Of a DNA stretch of 64,000 bases, positions 35,178 through 44,282 are shown piece by piece. The stretch is taken from positions 1 through 64,000 of the forward strand of contig CAVQBG010000022.1 of NCBI GenBank assembly GCA_963710625.1, read 5' to 3'. Source of the stretch: Sva-07 sp963710625 (GTDB taxonomy: Bacteria > Actinomycetota > Acidimicrobiia > Acidimicrobiales > Ilumatobacteraceae). The stretch's first letter is position 1, and each line of letters starts with the position of its first letter. The notes under the pieces are model-generated. The model was not told where the DNA came from and did no database searches. It saw only the letters and a program-made list of their open reading frames with translations. Made by a program: the position numbers and the translations under genes.

Positions 35178-35885
35178 ATGACCCTCGCGCAGCTGCTCCT
35201 CGACCTCCAATCGATCGACACGTCGGCTGATCAGCTGACCCACCGGCGTGACCACTCTGCGCTCCGGGCCGAGTTCACGGCGGCGACCCAGCGGGCGAAG
35301 GACTGGGAACGGCGACGCACGGCGCTCCGGGCCCGCGTCGACGAGCTGGGCGCGGCGATCGACGCAGCCGAGACCAAGGGCGCCGAGCTGTCGGCGCACC
35401 GCATGCGGCTCGAGCAGCAGCTGAAGACCGTGATCGCGCCGCGCGAGGCCGAAGCGTTGATGCACGAGATCGCCACCGTCGAGTCCCAACGCGATGAACT
35501 CGACACCCAGGAGCTGGCGGCCTTGGAGGAACAGGCATCGGTCGACGACCAGCTCGCGGCGCATCTCGCGGAGCAGGACGCCGTCACCACGGCGGTTCGC
35601 CTCGCCGACACGGCGTTCGCCGAGGAGGTCGCAGACATCGAGGCGGAACTCGTGGCCCTGGCCCAGCGGCGCGACGACGTGCGTGCGGAGATCGACGACG
35701 TCCACCTGGCCACGTACGACCGCAAGCGGGCCGCGTTCGGCGTCGCGGTCGCGTCACTCGTCGGCAAGCAGTGTCAGGGCTGCCACCTGGAGCTGTCGGC
35801 CGCCGAGATCGACACCGCCAAGGACGAGGCCGCGGAGACGGGCGTCGCCGACTGCCCCGATTGCGGTCGACTGTTGATCGTCTGA
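35178..35885 (+). CDS. coiled-coil protein with C4 zinc ribbon (DUF164-like)
   Basis: 235 residues from ATG 35178. A long antiparallel coiled coil (about 1-185, rich in Glu, Ala, Arg heptads) ends in a zinc ribbon CQGCHLEL ... CPDCGRLLIV with two CxxC pairs. This is the zf-RING_7/DUF164 family widespread in Actinobacteria, whose exact role is uncertain (RNA or nucleic-acid related roles have been proposed). It is followed after 3 bases by a membrane protein and then a phosphatase, a plausible operon. Confidence 0.85.
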   Translation: MTLAQLLLDLQSIDTSADQLTHRRDHSALRAEFTAATQRAKDWERRRTALRARVDELGAAIDAAETKGAELSAHRMRLEQQLKTVIAPREAEALMHEIATVESQRDELDTQELAALEEQASVDDQLAAHLAEQDAVTTAVRLADTAFAEEVADIEAELVALAQRRDDVRAEIDDVHLATYDRKRAAFGVAVASLVGKQCQGCHLELSAAEIDTAKDEAAETGVADCPDCGRLLIV

Positions 35886-35888
35886 ACC

Positions 35889-36377
35889 GTGTTCTTCTGG
35901 TTCATCGGCACTGCGGTGATCTCGGTCGGCCTCGTCTTCCGTGACCCGCGCTTCGACTACCGCCTGCTGATCGTCGGTTCGGTACTCCCCGTCGGTGAGG
36001 GGGTGTTCGGCGGGGCGAGGGTTCTGCACGGCCTCGTGTTCAGCGTGCTGTTGCTCGCCGTGATCGTGCTGGCGACGTCGGGGCGCAAGCCGATCCGAAA
36101 GGTGTTGCTCGGTCTGCCGATCGGGATGATCCTCCATCTGGTCTTCGACGGTGCCTGGAACAACACCGAGGTGTTCTGGTGGCCGTTCTTCGGATGGTCG
36201 TTCGACGATGCGCCGTTGCCGGTGGTCGATCGCGGCGTGTGGAGCCTGCTGTTGGAGGCGATCGGGCTGGCGCTGTGCGTGTGGCTGTGGCGTCACAACC
36301 GTCTCGGTGACCCCGAACGGCGTCGAGCGTTCCTCCGCGACGGCCAACTCGATGCGGTGCCCGAGCGTCTCGGCTGA
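35889..36377 (+). CDS. small polytopic membrane protein, possibly YdjM-like hydrolase family
   Basis: 162 residues with four or so hydrophobic segments. RVLHGLVFSVLLLAV and LLGLPIGMILHLVFDGAWN carry His and Asp residues within membrane segments in a pattern reminiscent of the DUF457/YdjM membrane metal-dependent hydrolases. The match is weak and function is not established. GTG start 3 bases after the zinc-ribbon stop indicates co-transcription. Confidence 0.65.
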   Translation: MFFWFIGTAVISVGLVFRDPRFDYRLLIVGSVLPVGEGVFGGARVLHGLVFSVLLLAVIVLATSGRKPIRKVLLGLPIGMILHLVFDGAWNNTEVFWWPFFGWSFDDAPLPVVDRGVWSLLLEAIGLALCVWLWRHNRLGDPERRRAFLRDGQLDAVPERLG

Positions 36378-36416
36378 CCCGCCGACCACCACGCCCGCTG
36401 TGGAACACTGCAGGGC

Positions 36417-37001
36417 GTGCTGATCCTCGTGCGACATGGCCGAACTCAGGCAAATCTGGAGGGCCGCCTGCAGGGCCGCCTCGACCAGGATCTCGACGAC
36501 CGGGGTCGCCAGCAAGCGGTGGCGATCGCGGCCTACGTCCAGGACCGCTGCGAGGTCGACGCCGTGATCTCCAGCCCCCTCAAACGGGCGATGCAGACCG
36601 CCGCGGAGTTCGGTCGGCCGGTCGAGGTCGACGACCGATGGATGGAGTTGTCGTACGGCGAGTACGAGGGGACGCCGCACGCAGATGTCCCGTCGGAGGT
36701 GTGGTCACGCTGGCGTGAGGATCCACACTTCACACCGGAGGGAGGGGAGTCGCTCGCCACACTCGACGCACGCGTCCGTCGAGCGTGCGACGAGCTGCTG
36801 GCGCGGGCGAGCGCTGCCAACGTCGTGGTGGTGAGCCACGTCTCGCCGATGAAGTCCGCGGTGGCGTGGGCGCTCGGCGTCGACATCGACATCTCGTTCA
36901 ACTGCCATCTCGACCAGGCGTCGGTGTGTCGGATCGTGATCCGCGGCGACCGTCCGATCCTGCAGACCTTCAACGAAACCGCCGTCGCGCCCATCCCGTG
37001 A
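36417..37001 (+). CDS. histidine phosphatase (phosphoglycerate mutase-like)
   Basis: 194 residues. LVRHGRTQANLEGRLQG contains the catalytic RHG His, SSPLKRAMQTA the phosphate-binding Arg, ELSYGEYEG the acid, and VVSHVSPMKS the second His. The family includes cofactor-dependent mutases, alpha-ribazole and other sugar phosphate phosphatases; the substrate is not predictable, but the length and pattern are those of CobC/GpmB-like phosphatases rather than glycolytic mutase. The GTG at 36417 follows the membrane protein by 39 bases. Its stop lies inside a terminator hairpin. Confidence 0.88.
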   Translation: MLILVRHGRTQANLEGRLQGRLDQDLDDRGRQQAVAIAAYVQDRCEVDAVISSPLKRAMQTAAEFGRPVEVDDRWMELSYGEYEGTPHADVPSEVWSRWREDPHFTPEGGESLATLDARVRRACDELLARASAANVVVVSHVSPMKSAVAWALGVDIDISFNCHLDQASVCRIVIRGDRPILQTFNETAVAPIP

Positions 37002-37035
37002 ACCCGTGGGGGAGTAATCCCCCCACGGGTTCACG
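36997..37035. terminator. terminator between phosphatase and binding-protein gene
   Basis: CGTGAACCCGTGGGGG pairs with 37020-37035 (16 bp, 7-base loop AGTAATC). It overlaps the phosphatase stop and lies 25 bases beyond the convergent binding-protein gene end. Confidence 0.85.
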
Positions 37036-37060
37036 AGAACGGGGTGGCAGGTTGCTGGGG

Positions 37061-38866
37061 TCAGCCGGCGGGGCTGGGGTACTGCGGGGGTGTCTCCTCC
37101 GGTGGCGGCGTCTCGTAGATCGTCACCGCACCCGCGGGGTCGAAGAGCTTGTTCTCGGTCGGCCATTCGCCCGGCAGGTAGCGCTTGCCGCCGTCGACGA
37201 AGGCCCACATGCCGGTGCCGTCCTTGCGGATCTCGTCGGGTCCGGTGGCGTTCGGGTCCCACCACATCAGCGTCGCGTCGTCGACGCCGTTGTAGTCGGT
37301 CTCCGGCCAGAACCCGGCGGCGGTGCCGTAGGTCAGCAGCGGTTGCGTGAGCGCCGGGGTCGTGCCGGCTCCGGCGAACAAGGCGTCACGGAAGGTCTCC
37401 GGCGTGAGGTTCGGCCCGGTCGCCTGGAGGTTCGCGGCGAGGAACGTGTAGTTCGGCATCAGCAGGCCGATCGTGTCCTTGGCCGGGGGTTCGGCGCCCT
37501 TGAACCACTCGTAGAGCCCGTAGAAGCCGGAGATCTCCGGTGTGACGGGAACGGCGATGTTGTGCGTGACGCCGACCGCATGCGCCCACTGCTCCTGGTC
37601 GTAGGTGCGACCGAATGCCGTCAGATCCGACAGCGTCGGGGCGACGATCACCCATTCCGGGAAGTACTCCTGCGCGGTCGCCTCCCTGGTGAAGTCGCGC
37701 GGAGCGATGCCGTCGCTGGCGAGCACGACCGTCGTGACCCCCGACGCCTTCAGCTTGGCGATGATCTGTGACGCCTGGGCCTGGATCGTGCCGGGGTCCA
37801 GCGTGTACGGCAGGGTCTCGGCCACCGTGGCGCCGTCCTCGATCATGCCGGCGACCAGGTTCTCGGCGATCGCCTGTGAACGATCGGTCGATGAGATGTA
37901 GACGTGGCCGAACACCCGGGGCTGCGATGTGAACGCCTCGTCGCCGGCGAAGTCGGCGTTGCCGCCGATCAACTGCTTGGCGATGAACTCGCGCGCGTGG
38001 CCGCGCGCCTGCTCGGCGTCGATGCCGAGCGAATAGGCGTACGGGTCGCGGGCGGCGTACCACTCCTGGCCGGATCCGCCGCAACCGATGCACACGACCT
38101 CGCGCGCCGTGAGCTCGTCGGCGAACGCATCGGTCAGCGCCGGTCCACCGAGCACGGCGAAGGGTTCGAAGTCCTCCGCGATGCGCACGGCGTCGGCGCG
38201 GGCGGTGACCTCGTCGTTGGCGAGGCCCGTGCTCACGTAGGTCTCGAGCTCGATCGTGCGGCCGTACAGCTCGTAGAACTGCTCGAACATGCCGATCATG
38301 TCTCGTGCGGTCTGTTCCGATTCGGCATTGGTGTCGTCGACGCTCACGGCATCGGACAGGTAGTTGATGATCGGGTCGTCGTCGGGCCCCTGGTACTGGA
38401 CGATCTTGATCGTGTCGGCGGTGACGCCGCGTGTGGTGTCACCGCCGTTGTCGCCCTCGAACGGCGCGTAGCACTCCGGAGCGAAGAACCACTGGATCGC
38501 GAGGTTGCCGGTCCCGGTGTCGCAACGCTCGTCCCAGGCCACCTCGATGCCCTGCTCCTGTGCCTGGCTGAACGACAGTGGATAGGTGATCTCGCCACCG
38601 CTGCCGCTGTCGCCGCCGGGGGCGTCGGTGCTGTCGGGCGTGGTCTCCGTCGGTGCGTCGGTGGTGTCCGGCGCATCGGTTGGCTGTGGCGCCTCGGTCG
38701 CCGGGGTGGTCGCGTCGGTGGTCGACGATTCGCTGTCGTCGTCGCCCCCTGCGACGACGACGAGCCCGACCACGGCGGCGACGACGAGCACGATCGCTCC
38801 GATCGGCCCCCACTTCTTCAAACTGCTGGACGAGGAGCCTCCGCCCTCTGCCTGTGCTGGTTGCAT
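37061..38866 (-). CDS. ABC-type branched-chain amino-acid-like substrate-binding protein
   Basis: 601 residues. A basic start, one membrane helix (WGPIGAIVLVVAAVVGLVVVA, about 20-40), a Ser/Thr/Asp/Pro-rich linker (about 43-92), then a periplasmic-binding-protein type I fold (VTADTIKIVQYQGPDD). It is anchored by its N-terminal helix rather than a lipid. It lies 3 bases after the MFS-ATPase fusion gene and is the last gene of the transport operon, so it presumably delivers ligand to the fused permease. The ligand could be a branched-chain amino acid, amide or urea; family only. Confidence 0.88.
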   Translation of the reverse strand: MQPAQAEGGGSSSSSLKKWGPIGAIVLVVAAVVGLVVVAGGDDDSESSTTDATTPATEAPQPTDAPDTTDAPTETTPDSTDAPGGDSGSGGEITYPLSFSQAQEQGIEVAWDERCDTGTGNLAIQWFFAPECYAPFEGDNGGDTTRGVTADTIKIVQYQGPDDDPIINYLSDAVSVDDTNAESEQTARDMIGMFEQFYELYGRTIELETYVSTGLANDEVTARADAVRIAEDFEPFAVLGGPALTDAFADELTAREVVCIGCGGSGQEWYAARDPYAYSLGIDAEQARGHAREFIAKQLIGGNADFAGDEAFTSQPRVFGHVYISSTDRSQAIAENLVAGMIEDGATVAETLPYTLDPGTIQAQASQIIAKLKASGVTTVVLASDGIAPRDFTREATAQEYFPEWVIVAPTLSDLTAFGRTYDQEQWAHAVGVTHNIAVPVTPEISGFYGLYEWFKGAEPPAKDTIGLLMPNYTFLAANLQATGPNLTPETFRDALFAGAGTTPALTQPLLTYGTAAGFWPETDYNGVDDATLMWWDPNATGPDEIRKDGTGMWAFVDGGKRYLPGEWPTENKLFDPAGAVTIYETPPPEETPPQYPSPAG

Positions 38867-38869
38867 GAT

Positions 38870-41803
38870 CTACTCCGTTCCCCCTGATCGGGCGATCGCG
38901 GCACCCGAGGTGCCGAGGTATGACTCGATGACGTCCGGGTGTTCCAGGACGTCGGCTGGCCGACCGGTCGCGATGACCCGGCCCTGATCGAGTGCGAGCA
39001 ACCGGCCGGACACCTCGGACACGAACGGGATGTCGTGTTCGACGATGACCAGGCTCGCCCCCATCTCGTCGCGCAGGCGCCGGACGACCGGCGACAGCGC
39101 TTCCACTTCCCGCTGGGCGATACCCGACGTGGGTTCGTCCAGCAGGATCACCGCCGGCCGGTGCGCCACGAGGCACGCCAGGTCGACGACTCGGCGGGTG
39201 CCGGTGGACAGCTCCCGCACGAACGAATGGCGATGGTCGCCGAGACCCATGAGTTCGATCAGCTCGTCGGTGCGCCGCGCGATGTGCTCCTCGGAGTCGA
39301 CCGCCATCGGAAGGTGCAGCGCAGCGACGAACAGGCTGCGACTCCCGACGAAGCGTTCCTGGGCGATCGCCAACGTTTCTTGCACGGTGAGTTCGGGGAA
39401 CAGTCGGGCGTCCTGGAAGGAGCGGCCGAGACCGAGCTCGGCGCGTCCGGCGGCGCCCATGGTGGTGATGTCGCGGCCGTTGAGCGTGATGGTGCCCGCC
39501 GTGCTCGGGGTGAACCCGGAGATCAGATCGAACACCGTGGTCTTGCCGGCGCCGTTCGGTCCGATCACGCCGACGATCTCACCGGGCCACACGTCGAAGG
39601 TGGTGCCGTCGACCGCCCGGATCCCGCCGAAGGTCACCGACAGCTCGTGGACCGAGAGCACGGGCGAGGACGCGTGGTCGACGACGGCGCGATCGGTGCT
39701 TGCTGCGTCCTGGCCATCGCCACCTGCGGACGCGAGGAACACCGAACGCAGCAGGTCGGGTCGTTCGAGCAGCTCCTTGGTCGGCCCGTCGAACATGATC
39801 GTGCCGCGCTCCATGAAGTAGGCCCGCTCGGCGACGGTCAGCGCGACGTTGACGCTCTGCTCGACCAGCACGACGGTGACGCCGTCGTCGGCCATGCGGC
39901 GCACGATCGGCAGCAGCTGGCCGACCACGACGGGCGCAAGCCCGAGCGACAGCTCGTCGATCAGCAGCACCCTGGGCCGCATCACGAAGCTCATCGCCAA
40001 CGCCAGCATCTGCTGCTGGCCGCCGGACATGTTCGCAGCGGGCGAGTCGAGCCGGTCGGCGAGGACCGGGAACATGGCGAGGACCTCGGCGGTCGCGACG
40101 GCGACCCCTTCGCTGTCGCGCCGGTTCGTCCAGCCGGCCAGCTCGAGGTTCTCCCGGACGGTCAGCGAGCCGAACACGCCCTGACCACCGGGCATCTGGA
40201 CGATCCCGAGTGCCGCGATCTCGTTCGGGGGTGCATGGGTGATGTCGCGGCCGTCGAGCACGATGGCGCCCCGGTCGGCTTCGACGATGCCGCTGATCGA
40301 CTTCAGCAGCGTCGACTTGCCCGCACCGTTCGTGCCGAGGAGGGCGACGACCTCGCCCTCGTCGAGGTGCAGGTCGATGCCGTGCAGCACGGTGCGGTTG
40401 TCGTAGCCGGCTTCGACGCCGCGTAGGAGCAGCAGGTTGGTGGTGCCCTGCCGGCGTTCGTACAGCACCTCGGAGCGGGCGGCGGCCGACTGCCAGACCT
40501 GGGCGATGTCGCCGTCGATCACGTCGGCGACGCTGCGCAGCATCAGGCTGCCGATCAGGAACATCGGGATCATCATCAGCATCCCGATCTCGATGCTCCA
40601 GTTGTCGGCGATCCAACCGATCATCGGCAGGATCGCCAGCCCCGGGATCACCCACAGCGACCCGATCGCGAACCCGGTTGCCCGGGCGCGGGGAGGGATC
40701 GCGAGCGAGAGCGCGGCGAGCACCCCCGGACCGATGATGGCGAGCGACGCCGAGATCACGCAGTTGAGGGCGACGGCGACGTACACGTTCGGCGCGAGGG
40801 CGAACCCGGCGGAGGCGATCGACGCCAGGACGGCGATCGATGCGACGAAACGGATCAGACCCTTCACGTTGCCGACGAACCGGCGCGTGGCGATGCGGGC
40901 ACCGATCACCAGGCCGACGAGCGCGAACGGCTCGGAGACGGCGGCGGCCACGCCGCGGGCACGTTCGTCGAGATCGAACTTCTGCTCGTACAGCAGTGCG
41001 GCGAGCGTGACGAAACCGATCAGCGAGGTGGCGAGGAAGGGCAGACTCCACCAGATCCGTTGCAGGGACTTCACCTTGTGCGCAGTGCGCCAGCTCTCTG
41101 CGAACGACGGCGACTCCTCCTCGGTGTCGATGATCTCCTGGGATGCGCCGGTGGCGTGACGCTCCCAGCGTCCGCGGGTGGGCTCGTGCAGCCGGGTGGC
41201 GAGCACGGCGAAGATCACGGTGGGGATGACGAACACGAGGAACGGCACCCGCCAGTCGAAGTAGTACGCGAGCAGCCCGGCGGTCAGGGGGCCGATGAAT
41301 GCCCCGACGGCGTTGGCGGCACGGTGGAAGCTGTAGACCCTCGATCGGGTCTCGATCGGGTAGTAGTCGGCGATCAGCGAGTTGTGTGTGGGATCGATGA
41401 CCGCCTTGCCGAGCGAGGAGCCGGATCTGGCGATCGTGAGCAGGATCAGCCCGGTTGCGAGGCCGGTCATGCCGGAGAAGAAGCCCCAGGCGAGCGCACC
41501 GACGACCACCAGCGGAATCCGGTTGGTCTTGTCGGCGTACTGGGCGATCGGTACCTGCAGCGCGAGCGCGGCGACCGACGACAGCGCCACGATGCTGAGC
41601 GCGGTCTGGATGTCGATGCCGAACGAGTCGCGGATCTCGGGGAGCAGGATGCCGAACGCCGTACGGTCGAGTTCGTCGACGGCGTTGAGTCCGAACAACA
41701 CCACGAGTGGGAAGGCCGCCTCGCCGCCGCAGATCTCGCGGAGCCAGTCCATCGGGTGGCGGACGCCGCGCCCGAAGTGGCGCATCGCTGTCGCCGTGCT
41801 CAC
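38870..41803 (-). CDS. MFS transporter fused to two LivF/LivG-type ABC ATPase domains
   Basis: 977 residues from GTG 41803. Residues about 30-440 are an MFS domain (LFGLNAVDELDRTAFGILLP, PIAQYADKTNRIPLV), then an ATPase with Walker A GTNGAGKST (about 488), signature NMSGGQQQM and Walker B RVLLIDELS typical of LivF, then a second with Walker A GPNGAGKTT (about 746), Walker B VILLDEPTSG typical of LivG, but signature LSTGTRR instead of LSGGQ or LSYGQ. The GTG overlaps the permease stop (GTGA). A major facilitator domain covalently joined to both ATPases of a branched-chain amino-acid ABC system is unusual; whether it transports by itself or only tethers the ATPases is unknown. Confidence 0.9.
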   Translation of the reverse strand: MSTATAMRHFGRGVRHPMDWLREICGGEAAFPLVVLFGLNAVDELDRTAFGILLPEIRDSFGIDIQTALSIVALSSVAALALQVPIAQYADKTNRIPLVVVGALAWGFFSGMTGLATGLILLTIARSGSSLGKAVIDPTHNSLIADYYPIETRSRVYSFHRAANAVGAFIGPLTAGLLAYYFDWRVPFLVFVIPTVIFAVLATRLHEPTRGRWERHATGASQEIIDTEEESPSFAESWRTAHKVKSLQRIWWSLPFLATSLIGFVTLAALLYEQKFDLDERARGVAAAVSEPFALVGLVIGARIATRRFVGNVKGLIRFVASIAVLASIASAGFALAPNVYVAVALNCVISASLAIIGPGVLAALSLAIPPRARATGFAIGSLWVIPGLAILPMIGWIADNWSIEIGMLMMIPMFLIGSLMLRSVADVIDGDIAQVWQSAAARSEVLYERRQGTTNLLLLRGVEAGYDNRTVLHGIDLHLDEGEVVALLGTNGAGKSTLLKSISGIVEADRGAIVLDGRDITHAPPNEIAALGIVQMPGGQGVFGSLTVRENLELAGWTNRRDSEGVAVATAEVLAMFPVLADRLDSPAANMSGGQQQMLALAMSFVMRPRVLLIDELSLGLAPVVVGQLLPIVRRMADDGVTVVLVEQSVNVALTVAERAYFMERGTIMFDGPTKELLERPDLLRSVFLASAGGDGQDAASTDRAVVDHASSPVLSVHELSVTFGGIRAVDGTTFDVWPGEIVGVIGPNGAGKTTVFDLISGFTPSTAGTITLNGRDITTMGAAGRAELGLGRSFQDARLFPELTVQETLAIAQERFVGSRSLFVAALHLPMAVDSEEHIARRTDELIELMGLGDHRHSFVRELSTGTRRVVDLACLVAHRPAVILLDEPTSGIAQREVEALSPVVRRLRDEMGASLVIVEHDIPFVSEVSGRLLALDQGRVIATGRPADVLEHPDVIESYLGTSGAAIARSGGTE

Positions 41804-43977
41804 ACCGTGGTCCGATCATCGAGGTCGTCGGCCGTCTCGCCGGGCCCGTTCGAGGAGGCCCCGTTCGAGGAGGCCCCGTTCGAGGAGGCCCCGTTCGAGG
41901 AGGTCGCTGTGGGGTCGACCGGCGCAGTGGTCGGATCGGCGCCGTTGCCTCCCGCGGGGGCCGCCACCGGTGGGGGTCCGGTGCGCCCGACGATGATCGT
42001 CGCGAGCCGGTCGCGCACCTTGATCACGAGGCTCGCGAGACCGCCCGGCAGGATCAGCAGGACGATCAACACACCGATCGCGGACGAGAGCAGGCGCCAC
42101 TCGGGCGCGGTGATGAACCACTCGCTTCCGCGCAGGAACACGGCGCCGAGCACCCCACCGAACAGTGAGCCGAGGCCGCCGACCACGGCGGCGGTGAACA
42201 CGTTGAGGCTCTCCGCGGCGGTGTAGCTGGAGAGGTCGAAACTCTGGCTCAGATGGACGAACAGGCCGCCGGCGACACCGGCGACCGCTCCCGACAGCGT
42301 GAACGCGGTGAGTTTGACGGGCATGGGCGACACCGAGAACGCCTGCGCGGCGAGTTCGTTCTCGCGCAGCGCCACGATCGCTCGGCCGGTGCGGCTGTGG
42401 CGGATGCCTCGGAGGGCGGCGAACACGAGCGCCAACACGACGAGGGCGAACAGGTAGAAGCGTGTCGGTGTGGAGATGTCGATCACCCCGAACACCGGCA
42501 GCCGCTCGATGCGCTCCTGGGGGACCCAGTCGAAGAACTGCCGGTTGAGGAACCACGAGTTGACCGCGAGCGCGAACACGAGGGTGGTCACCGCCAGATA
42601 CAGCCCGCGCAGCCGCAGCGCCGGCAACCCGACCACGAATGCCGCGACCGCCCCGGCGGCACCACCGGCCGACAACGCCAGGGTGACGTCGACGTTCCAG
42701 TTGAGCGTGCACTTCGCGCTCACCGCTGCGCCGATGGCGACGAAGGCCATCTGACCGAGCGAGATCTGGCCCGCCCAGCCCGACAGCACCACGAGCGACA
42801 GCCCGATCACGGCGAAGACGACGACGGCGGTGGCCTTGATGATCTGATCGGTGCGCAACAGCATCGGGATCAGGGCGAGACCGACGAGGATCAGCGCGGC
42901 GCAGCCCCAGCGCACGAGGCGCACGAGCGGGAGCCGGGCAACGGCGGGCCGCAGCGGCCGGACCTCGTCGGCGAGTCGCCAGCCGGCGGCTTCGTCGCGG
43001 TCGGCCCGGCCGTACTGGCGGCGTTGCAGGAGCAGTGCGACGAGGACGAACGCGCCGATGATCGGCATCACGAGCAGCGGGCTGCTGGCGTTCCAGGACA
43101 CGCCGTACTCGAGCACGCCGAGCGCCACTGCGGTGGTGGCGACCGTGGGAAGATTCCGCAGCCGCCCGATCACGAGCGCGGCGAGCGCCTGGACGAGGGC
43201 GGTGAGGCTGAGCGCGGCACCGAGGGGGACACCGAGGATGCCCGCGCGGAGGAACAGCGCCAGGAACGACAGCCCGGCGGCGATCGCCCACACGAGCGTG
43301 GACAGCCACGCGACGGGGATGCCGAGCATCAATGCCCGCTCGCTGCGTTCGGCCGATCCGCGGATCGCCGTGCCGATCCTGGTGGTGCCGAGGAAGACGG
43401 CCACGCCGATCATCGCCAGCGGAGCGACCATGAGAGCGATGAGATCGTTGGCCGAGAGGATGAACGTGCCGACGGTGACCTTCCAGTCGACCGGAGGCGG
43501 GATGCGCTGCGAGGCGGCGCTCTGGTCCCACATTCGGGGCACCAACAGGGCGAAGGCGGCGAGCAGCTGGGTGATGCCGATCGTCGCGACGGTCAGGACG
43601 AGCCGCGACGCTCTCGCGAAGCGGCGGACGAAGGCGAGTTCGACGATCGCACCCAACGCGACCGCCGCGGCGAGCCCCACGCCGAAACCGAACAGGTATG
43701 GCAGGCCGGAGAAGACGATCAGGCCGACCGCGAGCGACGTCGGGACGAAGCCGAGGTCGGCCTGGGCGAAGTTGATCACCCGGTTGGCCCGGTAGACGAG
43801 CGCCATGCCGACGGCCAGCAACGCGATCAGCAGGCCGAGAACGACGCCGCGGATCCAGGCTCCGGCGGGCAGCCCGAAGAACACGAGCTGGACCGCGACG
43901 AGGCCGAGAGCCGGCGCGAATTGCGTCGACCAGCGCTTGACGTCCGCGGCTCCCCAGCCCGATCGAGACACCCCCAT
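41800..43977 (-). CDS. fused LivH-LivM type ABC permease
   Basis: 725 residues from ATG 43977. The first half (about 1-310) has the LivH pattern (LLIALLAVGMALVYRANRVI, NFAQADLGFVP), the second (about 340-660) the LivM pattern (LSLVVLSGWAGQISLGQMAF, GLYLAVTTLVFALAV). Fusion of both permeases into one chain means the channel is a single polypeptide. The C-terminus is a flexible Ser/Asn/Gly/Ala tail with four 5-residue repeats encoded by the 15-bp repeat at 41844-41903. First gene of the operon; TAGATT about 10 bases upstream of the ATG may be its -10. Confidence 0.9.
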   Translation of the reverse strand: MGVSRSGWGAADVKRWSTQFAPALGLVAVQLVFFGLPAGAWIRGVVLGLLIALLAVGMALVYRANRVINFAQADLGFVPTSLAVGLIVFSGLPYLFGFGVGLAAAVALGAIVELAFVRRFARASRLVLTVATIGITQLLAAFALLVPRMWDQSAASQRIPPPVDWKVTVGTFILSANDLIALMVAPLAMIGVAVFLGTTRIGTAIRGSAERSERALMLGIPVAWLSTLVWAIAAGLSFLALFLRAGILGVPLGAALSLTALVQALAALVIGRLRNLPTVATTAVALGVLEYGVSWNASSPLLVMPIIGAFVLVALLLQRRQYGRADRDEAAGWRLADEVRPLRPAVARLPLVRLVRWGCAALILVGLALIPMLLRTDQIIKATAVVVFAVIGLSLVVLSGWAGQISLGQMAFVAIGAAVSAKCTLNWNVDVTLALSAGGAAGAVAAFVVGLPALRLRGLYLAVTTLVFALAVNSWFLNRQFFDWVPQERIERLPVFGVIDISTPTRFYLFALVVLALVFAALRGIRHSRTGRAIVALRENELAAQAFSVSPMPVKLTAFTLSGAVAGVAGGLFVHLSQSFDLSSYTAAESLNVFTAAVVGGLGSLFGGVLGAVFLRGSEWFITAPEWRLLSSAIGVLIVLLILPGGLASLVIKVRDRLATIIVGRTGPPPVAAPAGGNGADPTTAPVDPTATSSNGASSNGASSNGASSNGPGETADDLDDRTTV
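41844..41903 (-). repeat. four 15-bp tandem repeats encoding SSNGA/GASSN units
   Basis: CCCGTTCGAGGAGGC repeats four times on the plus strand (last copy with one change), in frame within the permease C-terminal tail. Copy number is likely to vary between strains. Confidence 0.9.
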
Positions 43978-44070
43978 GTCGGAGCGGAATCTAGTCGGGG
44001 GTCGTCGCTTCCCGGCGGATCGGAGAACGAACCGGTTGCTCAGGTCCGGCGACCTGCCGGATGTGCCGGC

Positions 44071-44190
44071 TCAGCGGGTGGGCTTGATCGGCGTCTGGCG
44101 CGGTGGCGTCGGCTTGATCGGCGTGATCTTGGCCGGGGTCGCCTTCATCGGAGGACGCTCGGCGGTGCTGACAGTGGTGTGAAATGCCAT
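44071..44190 (-). CDS. 39-residue Lys/Pro/Thr-rich repeat peptide, leaderless
   Basis: The frame begins MAFHTTVSTAERPPMK and continues in roughly ten-residue units containing TPAKI, TPIKPTPPRQ and TPIKPTR. It is strongly basic, with no cysteine. TACGTT at 44197-44202 on the minus strand is 6 bases before the ATG, the same leaderless geometry as several certain genes here, which is the main support. No family is recognised. It fills part of the 305-base gap between the permease and the debranching enzyme; nothing else convincing is seen in that gap. Confidence 0.35.
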   Translation of the reverse strand: MAFHTTVSTAERPPMKATPAKITPIKPTPPRQTPIKPTR

Positions 44191-44196
44191 GACCGG

Positions 44197-44202
44197 AACG
44201 TA
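44197..44202 (-). promoter_or_regulatory. -10 box of the repeat peptide gene
   Basis: TACGTT on the minus strand, 6 bases upstream of the ATG at 44190. A matching -35 is not evident. Confidence 0.3.
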
Positions 44203-44282
44203 GGCAGCCGGTGTTGCGTGCCGGTTTCGGGCCGATGAAGGGTGAGATCGGCAACGACGGACGAACGGTCGACGCTCCCTGA

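Noticed and set aside
41844..41903. CRISPR-like short repeats
   Set aside because: Units are 15 bp, contiguous without spacers, and in frame in a protein tail. No CRISPR array or cas gene was seen in the window.
42253..44238. 661-residue plus-strand frame opposite the fused permease
   Set aside because: Extremely rich in charged residues and Gln/Arg, no motifs; it is the antisense of a hydrophobic membrane protein.
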